From assembly GCA_029219245.1 (NCBI GenBank), contig JAQXTA010000064.1, positions 1 through 64,000 of the forward strand: 64,000 bases of DNA, written 5' to 3'. Positions 53,543 through 62,058 of the stretch are shown here, one piece after another. The position numbers and the translations under genes are program-made. The stretch is from Lachnospiraceae bacterium. GTDB lineage: Bacteria > Bacillota > Clostridia > Lachnospirales > Lachnospiraceae. The number at the start of each line of letters is the position of its first letter. Position 1 is the first letter of the stretch. The notes under the pieces are model-generated. The model worked only from the letters and a program-made list of their open reading frames with translations, made no database searches and was not told where the DNA came from.

Positions 53543-54430
53543 ATGAGTTTTTGGGGGAGTCTGTTTGGCGGCGGTTCGGAAGCCAGAGAAAAGGCAAAAA
53601 TGTATGAAAAATTAGTGGAAACACTGGAAGAAAAAATCGGGGAATTAGTACCTAAGATAAACGATGCTATGGACTTAATACGGTGCAATGCCACACATCC
53701 TGCATATTGTAAGTGGATTACTCTGACATATGCAGATACAATGACTGATATGGAACGAGCCATGCAGGGTATATCAGCAGGACTGGGAATTATCGGGATA
53801 GGAAAGGCAACGGTATTACTGAAGGAAGGCGGGAAAGACGGGGCGAAGATATTTGCCAAGACAATGGCAGTGAATGCGGCAGAGGACACAACAGTCTATC
53901 TGACAGGAGCCATCGGTCAGGAATTAGGTTTGCCGGACCCGTTGGTAATGGCGCTGATGTTTACTGCGGGGAGTACAGTATCCGGGTTAGGGATGCAAAG
54001 TATAGAAAATAGTGTTAAAATGATAGATGATGTGGATTGTACGCTGTTTAAGGGTGGTAGTAAGACTGGTACTGTATGGGATAATATTACCCCCACTCAA
54101 GAAAATTATCCGTATACTAATATTCCAAAATCATTTGAGATAGAGGTTAATGGAGAAAAGATGTGGGTGCATGGAAATGCAACTGAACATATGTATGAAG
54201 ATGTTTATAAGGGAATTACTACGGGAAATGGCACAGCATATACAAATCCTAATCTTTATACACAAGAAATTATGAGTGATTTTTATGGTTCGCTTCAGGA
54301 GGCAACTAAATCAGGGATTATTTATGGAGAAAAGATTACTCAAGGTAATTGGGAATTTATATTTGCTCAGCCAAGACAAGCAGGACAGTTGCCGGTAATA
54401 AAACATGCACAGTTTAATGGATGGCATTAG
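53543..54430 (+). CDS. Toxin-like protein, family not recognised
   Basis: A 295-residue protein without signal peptide. Residues 1-45 are helical and charged after a glycine motif (SLFGGGSEAREKAK); residues about 75-160 are a hydrophobic Gly/Ala-rich central region. The last 100 residues form a distinct domain: EIEVNGEKMWVHGNATEHMY, a helix with QEATKSGIIYGEKI, then WEFIFAQPRQAGQLPVIKHA. The regular His-rich ending (LPVIKHAQF) resembles C-terminal domains of polymorphic toxins, possibly of the BECR RNase type; this is inference. The gene with which it is tightly linked, 13 bp downstream, is a likely immunity gene. Confidence 0.6.
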   Translation: MSFWGSLFGGGSEAREKAKMYEKLVETLEEKIGELVPKINDAMDLIRCNATHPAYCKWITLTYADTMTDMERAMQGISAGLGIIGIGKATVLLKEGGKDGAKIFAKTMAVNAAEDTTVYLTGAIGQELGLPDPLVMALMFTAGSTVSGLGMQSIENSVKMIDDVDCTLFKGGSKTGTVWDNITPTQENYPYTNIPKSFEIEVNGEKMWVHGNATEHMYEDVYKGITTGNGTAYTNPNLYTQEIMSDFYGSLQEATKSGIIYGEKITQGNWEFIFAQPRQAGQLPVIKHAQFNGWH

Positions 54431-54443
54431 GAGGTACAAGAAT

Positions 54444-54896
54444 ATGCAAGATATAATAAATATGAAATTGGAAGAATATATTCCTTTGAAGATTATATTT
54501 AATAAGGATGAGGAAGCGGTTGAATATATTTCATATTCAAAAGATAAAACTTCTTCATTGGAATTTACAGTGGGTATAAAGAGTAAGTTGTTAAAAAGAA
54601 TAACGCTATTGCTTTGCAAGGAGTATTCAGAAACTACAAATAAGCTAGTGGTGGAAAATTTTGAAGATAGAAAAATAATACTTCATAGTGATGATGTTGA
54701 ATGCTCTGTTTTTAAAACTATTTTGTATTCTAATGGTGCCAGGATAATATTATCAGACAAAAAAAGTTCCCATTATATAAAAATGGATAAAGTGTATTTT
54801 GGATTGTCAGATACAGATGATATTATTGAAATATGTGTATGTGATATGAGTGTTTCTGAATTGGAACACTTAAAAAAAGAATTAGAGTTGCAGTGA
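54444..54896 (+). CDS. Probable immunity protein to the upstream toxin-like protein
   Basis: A 150-residue protein of AT-rich composition, lacking signal peptide, membrane segment and recognised motifs; alternating beta-like and charged segments (YIPLKIIFNKDEEAVEYIS) suggest a small alpha/beta domain. The start is ATG 54444, with TAGGAGGT at 54428-54435 overlapping the toxin stop. Size, position, and the shared terminator at 54907 fit an immunity role. It is not assigned to a named family. Confidence 0.55.
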   Translation: MQDIINMKLEEYIPLKIIFNKDEEAVEYISYSKDKTSSLEFTVGIKSKLLKRITLLLCKEYSETTNKLVVENFEDRKIILHSDDVECSVFKTILYSNGARIILSDKKSSHYIKMDKVYFGLSDTDDIIEICVCDMSVSELEHLKKELELQ

Positions 54897-54906
54897 GTAA
54901 AAAGAA

Positions 54907-54947
54907 GTGCCAGGAAGGGAGATGAGCTATCCCTTACTGGTGTTTTT
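54907..54947 (+). terminator. Terminator of the toxin/immunity cassette
   Basis: GTGCCAGGAAGGGA (54907-54920) pairs with TCCCTTACTGGTG (54930-54942, one mismatch), followed by five T. Confidence 0.9.
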
Positions 54948-55069
54948 AGGCTATCTTATACTTAAGAGTGCGTTTGCTATATGGTGTTAAGGCAGAACAT
55001 GTAATATCTTGCTCAATAGATACTTAAATAAAAACGCAGTATTAGCGGTATTTCTAAGACATTAAAAAG

Positions 55070-55507
55070 TCATGTGCCGTTGATTCTTTTGGTGTAAATA
55101 GGGGTGCATGTAATTCCATATGTATTCATGCATGACTCGATTGAAAAATATGCCGGATAGAGCAGGCCGACATTCTTTCTTTTCATCTTTTGAAGCATAT
55201 TGCAAACATTTACAATAGATAAACTATTGTTGGGAAAAAAAATACAGGTTTTTCGAGTCAAAATACTTTTTTCTACTCCAAGTGTTTCCATTACAGAGTC
55301 TTTCATATTTCTTGAAATATTATAACTATACAAATAGTCAATAGGTGATATGTCATTGCTGTGTCGAAAACAATGTTCCATGGCATCTCGAAACTCCTTG
55401 GAGACTGTCCAATTTGAAACATTGATCGGAGCAATACTGTGCGTTTTATAAAAATCATTCTGCAAGCTGATAATGCTTTCAATATTATTCAATCTTTCAA
55501 TATACAT
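55070..55507 (-). pseudogene. Truncated PLP aminotransferase-like gene
   Basis: A 145-codon minus-strand frame resembling the first third of a fold-type I aminotransferase: a Y-x-N-I-x-R block, LGVEKSILTRKTCIFFPNNS and KNVGLLYPAYFSIE followed by YGI, the part around the cofactor-binding first half. The lysine-bearing second half is absent and nothing like it follows, so it is a truncated remnant. Confidence 0.45.
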
Positions 55508-55728
55508 AATAATCTACTTCCTAATGTTTTCTCTGGCAAATAAGTAACGTATAACTTCTAATTATCCGTTACAAAATATGATAATTTGTCAATATGAAAT
55601 AATTAGCATTTCAATAATGAATCAGAAGTTTATATAGTCATATAATATTTGCGTTTTGCGATATCTAAATTACAATGTGCTATATCAAAGATAATTGTTC
55701 ACTCGATAGAATCGGAATAAAAGAAAAA
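55508..55728. other. AT-rich intergenic sequence, nothing identified
   Basis: About 220 bp (extending to 55814 with the hairpin) between the aminotransferase remnant and the Rpn remnant. AT-rich, with no reading frame or repeat I can support. Confidence 0.4.
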
Positions 55729-55767
55729 GGGTTTATTGATAGTTACCTAGAACATATCAATAAACCC
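55729..55767 (-). terminator. Terminator of the Rpn remnant
   Basis: GGGTTTATTGATA (55729-55741) and TATCAATAAACCC (55755-55767) form a perfect 13-bp stem with a 13-nt loop. On the minus strand it is followed by a U-rich tract (complement of AAGAAAAA). Confidence 0.85.
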
Positions 55768-55814
55768 ATATAAAAATATTTTGAGTTATCTTTTTACTTG
55801 TGGAATAGGAACAA

Positions 55815-56185
55815 TCATCCTTTTTCCTTAGCCAATTCCTTCACTTCATCAATGCTTAGCTGGCAGTATTCTGCAATTTTATCTATGGTCAGAGTGCCAT
55901 CGGCTAACAGGCGGCAGGCAACAAGTTTTAGACCTTTTTCAATGCCGCGGTTTTCGATTTTATCTAATAGTATTTCGCTCATAGTAGTTTGTGCTCCTTT
56001 CTGAAGGTTGTAAGCGAGTTCAAAGCGATTATACAATCAGCAACAATCCTGAAATCACTTGTAAAAAGGTTAAGCTGTTCTTCCTGTATAATTTTTTCAC
56101 CCTGATAAAGAAGAACATTCACAATATCTGCAAATACATCATTGTAATCTTCTAAATGTTTTGTGGCAAGGTCTTTCTCTGCCAT
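55815..56185 (-). pseudogene. Internally deleted Rpn family nuclease
   Basis: Two overlapping frames. The 5' one starts MAEKDLATKHLEDYNDVFAD and IVNVLLYQGEKII, the standard N-terminus of Lachnospiraceae Rpn nucleases. The 3' one holds TTMSEILLDKIENRGIEKG and IAEYCQLSIDEVKELAKEKG, the usual C-terminus. The catalytic core between them is missing and the frames do not join, so an internal deletion with frameshift has inactivated it. Confidence 0.75.
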
Positions 56186-56512
56186 ATTACCTCCTTACCG
56201 CAGGAGATACCGAAAAATCACCTGCCTTTATGTTCTTTGTAGATGGAATATAAAAGCATAGATTTTCGAACTTAATAGATGAAAGATGGCACTTGCCAAA
56301 GAATTAAGATCCCATATGCTTTGTCTGCATCATATCACACAACAACTGAAATTACAAGCATAAAAGAATGAAAATCAAAACAAAAAATGAATGTGTTTTT
56401 TATGAATCATCACATTTTTATAGCAAAAATCCACATTTCTTGCTATACTTACTGTGGAAAAGCAATTATGTAAAAACGCATAAGAACAGGATAGAAGAAA
56501 AGGGGATTTCAA
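56186..56512. other. Intergenic region between Rpn remnant and DHH gene
   Basis: About 330 bp. A TATACT near 56440 could be a -10 box for the DHH gene, without a good -35. No gene, RNA or repeat is supported. Confidence 0.4.
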
Positions 56513-58057
56513 ATGAAGCTTTCTGATTTAGCGAAATACAATCCGATTACGATACAGTGTCATGACAATCCGGATGCCGATGCCATTGCTTCCGGTTTTG
56601 CATTATACACTTATTTTAAGCAGCTTGGTAAGGATGTGAAGCTGATTTATTCCGGCAGAAACAAGATTCAGAAATCGAATTTATGCTTGATGCTGGAGCA
56701 TTTAAAGATTCCGATTGCATATGTAGAACGACCGGAGATGCTTTTGAAAGACATCCCGGGAGAAAGACTTCCGGGATTATTGCTGACGGTAGATTGTCAG
56801 TATGGCGCGGGCAACGTGACGAAATTCCCGGCAGAGCAGGTGGCAATTATTGACCATCATCAGGTGGAAATCCGGGATGTGGAAATGAATGAAATCAATC
56901 CGCAGCTTGGAAGCTGTTCCACTCTGGTCTGGAATATGCTGCGGGAAGAAGGGTTTCAGGTGCAGGACACGAAGCTTGGAACGGCTTTATATTATGGTCT
57001 TTATACCGATACGAACCAGTTTGCGGAGATTTTTAACCCACTGGATATGGATATGCGGGAGGCATTACCTTATGAGCGCTCTTTGGTGCAGTTGTTCCGC
57101 AATTCCAACCTGTCCCTGAATGAACTGGAGATAGCCGGAGTTGCGCTTATCCGGCACATTTATAATGACGATTATCATTATGCGATTATCAAGTCACAGC
57201 CTTGTGATCCGAATATTTTAGGTTTAATCAGCGACTTTCTTCTGCAAGTGGCAGAGGTTTATACCTGTGTGGTTTACAATGAATGGAAGGATGGCTATAA
57301 ATTTTCGGTCAGAAGCTGTGTGAAAGAAGTGCAGGCGAATGAGTTGGCATTCTTTTTAGCAGAAGGCATCGGTTCCGGCGGCGGTCATCATGAAAAAGCA
57401 GGTGGCTTTATCAGCAAAACATTGTATGAGAAAGTCTATCCCACACTGCATTCGGAGGCCTTTTTCAGTGAGCGCCTGAATGATTATTTTGATAACTGTC
57501 AGATTATCGTAGCCAAAGAGTATGAAATTGATACTTCTCGTATGCAGTCTTATGTGAAAAAGAAAATGCCGCTTGGATTCGTGCAGGCAACGGATGTTTT
57601 ACCGGCAGGTACACCGATTACGATTCGTACCTTAGAGGGAGACGTGGATATGGTGGTGGAGCCGGATTTGATTATTATGATTGGTGTCAAAGGGGAAGTA
57701 TATCCCAACCGGAAAAGTAAGTTTGAGAAAACCTATGAACTTACGGACGAGTCTTATCGGACGGCAGACTGTGCAGTTAAGACCATTTATCAGCCGACGA
57801 TTCATAACCGGGCGGATGGTTCGGTGCTGCATCTGACAGATTATGCGAAGGTGTGCATTGCAAGTGGCGGTACGCACATTCATGCAGAGGAACTGACCAA
57901 ACGAGTCAAAGTATTTACAGCATGGGATGAAGAAAAGTATATGCTCGGCAAGCCTGGCGACTATCTGGCAGTGCGGTGTGATGACAAACATGACATCTAT
58001 GTCGTTGAACGTGACATCTTTTTCAAAACCTATGAAAAGATTGAAGTCGCGGAATAA
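56513..58057 (+). CDS. DHH phosphoesterase (RecJ/NrnA-like) with extra C-terminal domain
   Basis: A 514-residue protein. Residues 1 to about 320 are a DHH/DHHA1 phosphoesterase: CHDNPDADAIASGFA (D-x-D metal site), VDCQYGAGN, IDHHQVEI (DHH) and GSGGGHHEKAGGF (DHHA1 substrate loop). Relatives degrade nanoRNA, pAp or cyclic dinucleotides. Residues about 330-514 form a second region, containing GDVDMVVEPDLIIMIGVKGE and a C-terminal HDIYVVERDIFFKTYE, which I cannot assign. It lacks the membrane and PAS/GGDEF parts of GdpP. Monocistronic. Confidence 0.85.
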   Translation: MKLSDLAKYNPITIQCHDNPDADAIASGFALYTYFKQLGKDVKLIYSGRNKIQKSNLCLMLEHLKIPIAYVERPEMLLKDIPGERLPGLLLTVDCQYGAGNVTKFPAEQVAIIDHHQVEIRDVEMNEINPQLGSCSTLVWNMLREEGFQVQDTKLGTALYYGLYTDTNQFAEIFNPLDMDMREALPYERSLVQLFRNSNLSLNELEIAGVALIRHIYNDDYHYAIIKSQPCDPNILGLISDFLLQVAEVYTCVVYNEWKDGYKFSVRSCVKEVQANELAFFLAEGIGSGGGHHEKAGGFISKTLYEKVYPTLHSEAFFSERLNDYFDNCQIIVAKEYEIDTSRMQSYVKKKMPLGFVQATDVLPAGTPITIRTLEGDVDMVVEPDLIIMIGVKGEVYPNRKSKFEKTYELTDESYRTADCAVKTIYQPTIHNRADGSVLHLTDYAKVCIASGGTHIHAEELTKRVKVFTAWDEEKYMLGKPGDYLAVRCDDKHDIYVVERDIFFKTYEKIEVAE

Positions 58058-58090
58058 AGTAGAATAAATAGAATGAGAATGGCGAACCAA

Positions 58091-58234
58091 AGAAAAATGC
58101 CGGTTCTTGGCGAGGTTCTTACGAGCCTAGTACCGTTGCGCTTTTTCATGGAGCGAGAGCGTGCCCTCATAGGATAACATATATACCGGCTTTAGGAAAA
58201 TGAATGGTTGAACTGTTGCAACAGCTCCTTTTTT
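58091..58234 (+). ncRNA. Candidate structured RNA
   Basis: In the gap after the DHH gene, GCCGGT (58099-58104) and ACCGGC (58185-58190) would close a multibranched structure. Inside are AGGTTC-TTAC-GAGCCT (58113-58128) and CGCT...AGCG (58139-58142, 58152-58155), and possibly a third short stem (GAG...CTC). A palindrome CTGTTGCAACAG (58213-58224) followed by CTCCTTTTTT makes a terminator. GC content is visibly higher than the flanks. It matches no riboswitch or housekeeping RNA consensus that I recall. Whether it is a leader or free RNA is open. Confidence 0.45.
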
Positions 58235-58255
58235 ACAAGAACAGGTGCAGAATTT

Positions 58256-58273
58256 GCCGATATAGTGTATAAT
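58256..58273 (+). promoter_or_regulatory. Promoter elements before the response regulator
   Basis: GCCGATAT (58256-58263) is a perfect -10 for the flagellar/chemotaxis sigma factor sigma-28 (sigma-D), although the -35 position reads only AAGA instead of TAAA. TATAAT (58268-58273) is a perfect sigma-A -10, without a good -35. Either could drive the response regulator-kinase operon. Confidence 0.45.
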
Positions 58274-58328
58274 GAGATTAATATTATTGAAATAGGTTTT
58301 TTGAGTAAAAGGAAATGGGGGAAATGCT

Positions 58329-59168
58329 ATGAAATACAAAATACTGTTAACCGGAAAAAACAATGCGGTTGTGGATGATTTTTTCGGGCGTATGAATGAA
58401 AAATTTGAATCACTGACTACTTCTGAGCGTTTTGAGGACATTGCAAATCATTTGAATTATTATAAACCGGATATTTTTGTATATTGTTTAAGCTATGAAA
58501 ATAAGAAAAATGCCAGTCAGGTTGCTTCTATCAGGGAATGCCTGCTGTATAATGGTATTCCGCTTGCACTTATCGGTTCGGAAGAGGAATGCCTTAATTT
58601 TATCCAACGTCCTGTCAAAGATGCGGAACTCGTTATGCATAAACCTATTAGCGCCAATGAAATTGAGAGCCGAATTGTTGACTATTTGGAAGAACAGCAA
58701 CGTCTGAAAGAAGAAAGAATTCGTGCAAAACATGAGCGTATTGCACAAGAGAAAGCTGCTAAGAAGAAACATATTCTGGTGATAGATGATGATTCCAGAA
58801 TGTTGAAACTCATTAAGGAGTATGTTCACGAAGAATATGATGTGGCGACAGCTCTTAATGGTAAAGTGGCTATGAAATTTCTGGAAAAGAAGAGAACCGA
58901 TTTAATTTTATTAGACTATGAAATGCCGGATGAGGATGGACCTGCGGTACTGGAAAAGCTTCGTGCAAATGAGGAAACGAAAGATATTCCTGTTATTTTT
59001 CTCACAGGAACTACGGAACGCAATAAAATCTTGAAAGCTTTGTCTTTGAAACCTCAAGACTATCTGCTGAAACCGATTCAATGTGACAAATTGATGGAGG
59101 CTATTACAAAGCATATCGGTCAGAAACTTACGCAGGATGTTGTGGCACAGGAAGCAGAAAAGAGGTAA
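58329..59168 (+). CDS. Response regulator with two receiver domains
   Basis: A 279-residue protein. Residues 1-118 look like a receiver that has lost its phospho-acceptor. A charged coiled coil (about 120-146, EEQQRLKEERIRAKHERIA) connects to a complete receiver (about 148-270): LVIDDDS acidic pair, phospho-acceptor Asp196 in LILLDYEMPDEDG, Thr in FLTGTT and Lys in YLLKPIQ. There is no DNA-binding domain, so output is by protein contact. The stop is 2 nt before the kinase start, so the two are translationally linked partners. Confidence 0.88.
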   Translation: MKYKILLTGKNNAVVDDFFGRMNEKFESLTTSERFEDIANHLNYYKPDIFVYCLSYENKKNASQVASIRECLLYNGIPLALIGSEEECLNFIQRPVKDAELVMHKPISANEIESRIVDYLEEQQRLKEERIRAKHERIAQEKAAKKKHILVIDDDSRMLKLIKEYVHEEYDVATALNGKVAMKFLEKKRTDLILLDYEMPDEDGPAVLEKLRANEETKDIPVIFLTGTTERNKILKALSLKPQDYLLKPIQCDKLMEAITKHIGQKLTQDVVAQEAEKR

Positions 59169-59170
59169 TT

Positions 59171-61870
59171 ATGGAACCAACAGAAAACATGGAAAAAGAA
59201 TTGTATTTGACGGATTTAATTGCGGTTGAAGTGTTGCAGCGTATACAGGATGCTTTTTCGGAATTGACCGGCATGGCTGCACTTACTACGGATACGGAAG
59301 GCATTCCTGTAACACGAGGTTCCAACTTTACGGATTTCTGTATGGGACATACCCGGACGACCGACATTGGACGCATGCGGTGTGAACAATGTGATAAATT
59401 TGGTGCACAGGCTACATGGGAGAGCGGTAGACCTACCACTTATTTTTGTCACGCAGGTTTAATCGATTATGCAGCACCTATTATTGCGGACGGCAAGTTG
59501 GTTGGCTGTTTTATCGGTGGTCAGGTGCTTACCAATCCGCCGGAGAAGGAACAGATTGGAAAAGTTGCAGAGGAAATTGGCGTGAAGCCGGATGATTTGT
59601 TTGCAGCAGCACAGAAGGTACATATTCTGGACAAAGATACCATAGACCATGCGGCCCAGTTCCTATATACGATTGCTAATATTTTGTCTGATATGGCATA
59701 CGGAAAATATCTGGCATTGCAGGCAAATAAGGAAATCGAAAAAGCGGCTAATATGAAGTCGGATTTCCTTGCAAACATGAGTCATGAAATCCGTACGCCG
59801 ATGAATGCTGTTATTGGCATGGCGGAAATGGCATTGCGGGAAGATTTGCCGCCGGCGGCAAGAGACTACATCCATCAGATAAAGTCTTCCGGCAACGCGC
59901 TTTTGACCATTATTAATGATATTTTGGACTTCTCCAAAATTGAATCCGGCAAAATGGACATTATTTCGGTAGAGTATGAAACCATGTCTATCGTAAATGA
60001 TATCTGCAATATTCTTATAACACGATTAGAAAACAAGGATGTTGAGCTCATTTTGGATATTTCCCCTAACATACCACACCGGCTGATTGGGGATAATATC
60101 CGTATCAAACAGATTCTTTTAAATATTACCAATAATGCCATAAAGTTTACTTCAAAGGGAAAAGTAGTTGTTCATATGTTCCATGAAGCAATGTCTGAAG
60201 ATATGATTCAGCTGCATGTTTCGGTGGAGGATACCGGTATTGGAATAAAAAAGCAGGATTTGGAAAAGATTTTCCGCTCATTTGAACAGGTGGACAGCAA
60301 ACGCAACCGTAATATTGAAGGAACCGGATTGGGACTTGCCATTTCCAGACAGCTTATATCATTAATGGGTGGTAATATGTGGGTAGAAAGTGAATATGAA
60401 AAAGGGAGCACATTTTCTTTCTCGCTGCCACAGAAGGTTGTGGACTTTACAAGTGGTATTCATGTAAAAAATCCCCAGGCAGTTATGGCTGTTGGTCTGT
60501 TAGACAGCCCCATTATCAAGGAACAGCTTCAAAAGGACTGCAATTATCTTGGTGTAGAATACAAAGAGATTGCTTCCGTCGGAGAAATATCAGATTTACC
60601 GGCAGGAAAATCGGTTTTTCTGTTTGTAGAGCATGGTATTTTTACAGAAGAGGTAGAAAAATTTGTAAAGGATAATCCGGCACTTACGGCAGTCCTTCTT
60701 ATGAACTTTGAAGATGTCACAGAATGTAACCTGCCCAATCTGCTGCTTGTGAAAAAACCGCTCTATACTTTGTCGGAAGCCATGATATTTAACCGGGAAA
60801 AAATGAATTATTATGATGAAGACTCAGATAGCATAGACATAGATTTCGTTGCCCCGGAGGCGAGAATTCTTATCGTAGATGACAATGCCATTAACCTTAG
60901 AGTAGCAGAGGGCCTTTTGGAGCCTTTAGGGATGAAAATTGATACAGCATTAAGCGGAAAAGAAGCAGTTGAAATGATTTCTGCTTATCATTATGACATT
61001 GTTTTAATGGATCATATGATGCCGGAACTGGACGGTGTGGAAACTACCCATATAATCAGGCGTTTCCATACAGAATACAATGATGTTCCAATTATTGCGC
61101 TGACTGCAAATGCGGTAGACGGAGTAAAAGATATGTTCCTGAAAGAAGGAATGAATGATTTTATTGCCAAACCTATTGAACATAAAGTGATGGTATCGAA
61201 GATAAAACAGTGGCTTCCTATTGAAAAAATCCAAAAAACAGATACTATTCCGAATGCTGTCAACAAGACGGATTTTGCCACAAAAATTGTGGTAGGTGAT
61301 CTGGACATTGTTTCGGCTGTCAAGATGCTTGGCAGTGAAAAATTGTTCTGGAGTGTTTTGAAGGATTATTATCGAGTGATTGATAAAAAATCCAGGCTCA
61401 TTAAAGAACTGATGGAAAAGGAAGACTGGGCAGGTTATACCATTGAAGTACATGCGTTAAAAAGTGCTTCAAAACAAATCGGGGCCATTTCCTTAGCCGA
61501 AAAGGCGGCCGCTATGGAAAAAGCCGGTAATATGAGAGATGCGGCACAAATACGAAGGCTTACCGGTGTGATGTTAAAGCAATATCGAGAATATCTGACG
61601 GTACTGGAACCCTTTGTTTTAGAACAACAGGAAGGCGATGCCGGGAAACAGGAAATTTCCAGAGAAATACTTACAGGATTTTTTAGCGATATGCGGGATG
61701 CGCTGGAAAATCTGGATATGGATCATATGGAAGAGGTTATTGAGTCTATGAATCAATATCACTATGATGGATTACAAGAGAAACTTTTTATGGAACTGCA
61801 GAATGCTGTAGAGGATGTAGATGTAGATACCTGCGAGGAAATTATTGTTAAATGGGAAAGCGGTTTATGA
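59171..61870 (+). CDS. PocR-domain hybrid histidine kinase with HPt
   Basis: An 899-residue cytosolic phosphorelay protein. Residues about 10-180 are a PocR sensory domain with its cysteine cluster (Cys57, Cys71, Cys74, Cys93: FCMGH, RCEQCDK, YFCHAGL). Then come HisKA with His205 in NMSHEIRTP, an ATPase domain (NNAIKFT; EDTGIGI; GTGLGLAI), a degenerate receiver-like region (about 430-545), a receiver with Asp614 (IVLMDHMMPELDG), and an HPt domain with His761 (VHALKSASKQIG). There are no membrane helices. It would pass phosphate to the adjacent response regulator. Confidence 0.92.
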   Translation: MEPTENMEKELYLTDLIAVEVLQRIQDAFSELTGMAALTTDTEGIPVTRGSNFTDFCMGHTRTTDIGRMRCEQCDKFGAQATWESGRPTTYFCHAGLIDYAAPIIADGKLVGCFIGGQVLTNPPEKEQIGKVAEEIGVKPDDLFAAAQKVHILDKDTIDHAAQFLYTIANILSDMAYGKYLALQANKEIEKAANMKSDFLANMSHEIRTPMNAVIGMAEMALREDLPPAARDYIHQIKSSGNALLTIINDILDFSKIESGKMDIISVEYETMSIVNDICNILITRLENKDVELILDISPNIPHRLIGDNIRIKQILLNITNNAIKFTSKGKVVVHMFHEAMSEDMIQLHVSVEDTGIGIKKQDLEKIFRSFEQVDSKRNRNIEGTGLGLAISRQLISLMGGNMWVESEYEKGSTFSFSLPQKVVDFTSGIHVKNPQAVMAVGLLDSPIIKEQLQKDCNYLGVEYKEIASVGEISDLPAGKSVFLFVEHGIFTEEVEKFVKDNPALTAVLLMNFEDVTECNLPNLLLVKKPLYTLSEAMIFNREKMNYYDEDSDSIDIDFVAPEARILIVDDNAINLRVAEGLLEPLGMKIDTALSGKEAVEMISAYHYDIVLMDHMMPELDGVETTHIIRRFHTEYNDVPIIALTANAVDGVKDMFLKEGMNDFIAKPIEHKVMVSKIKQWLPIEKIQKTDTIPNAVNKTDFATKIVVGDLDIVSAVKMLGSEKLFWSVLKDYYRVIDKKSRLIKELMEKEDWAGYTIEVHALKSASKQIGAISLAEKAAAMEKAGNMRDAAQIRRLTGVMLKQYREYLTVLEPFVLEQQEGDAGKQEISREILTGFFSDMRDALENLDMDHMEEVIESMNQYHYDGLQEKLFMELQNAVEDVDVDTCEEIIVKWESGL

Positions 61871-61968
61871 TACAGCTTTACGATACATTGCAATTTTTAC
61901 TTTATATTTTGGAATGGCTATGTTAATATAGAAATAATGACGAAAGTATGTGCCGAAGGAGGTATCGG

Positions 61969-62008
61969 ATGCCGCAGGGACAAAAAGAGGCGTGGTAAGG
62001 AACCACGC
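61969..62008 (+). promoter_or_regulatory. Nine-codon upstream ORF and hairpin before glnS
   Basis: GAAGGAGG (61955-61962) is an excellent ribosome site for ATG 61969, which opens a nine-residue peptide, MPQGQKEAW, ending at TAA 61996. Two of nine residues are glutamine. A hairpin with arms GCGTGGT (61990-61996) and ACCACGC (62002-62008) overlaps its stop. The main gene 50 bp on has a weaker ribosome site. Regulation of glutaminyl-tRNA synthetase by translation of this peptide is an attractive but unproven idea; no terminator is seen. Confidence 0.45.
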
Positions 62009-62058
62009 AGAAAGTTGAAAAGACAGCAGTTTGAGGCATATGCGGCAGAAACAGGACT

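Noticed and set aside
58091-58234. c-di-GMP, SAM, cobalamin, TPP, FMN or fluoride riboswitch
   Set aside because: None of the conserved core sequences of these classes can be found in the block.
61940-62058. T-box leader before glnS
   Set aside because: GCGTGGT...ACCACGC resembles part of a T-box antiterminator, but the leader is too short for stem I, the consensus GGGTGGNACCGCG is not met and there is no terminator.
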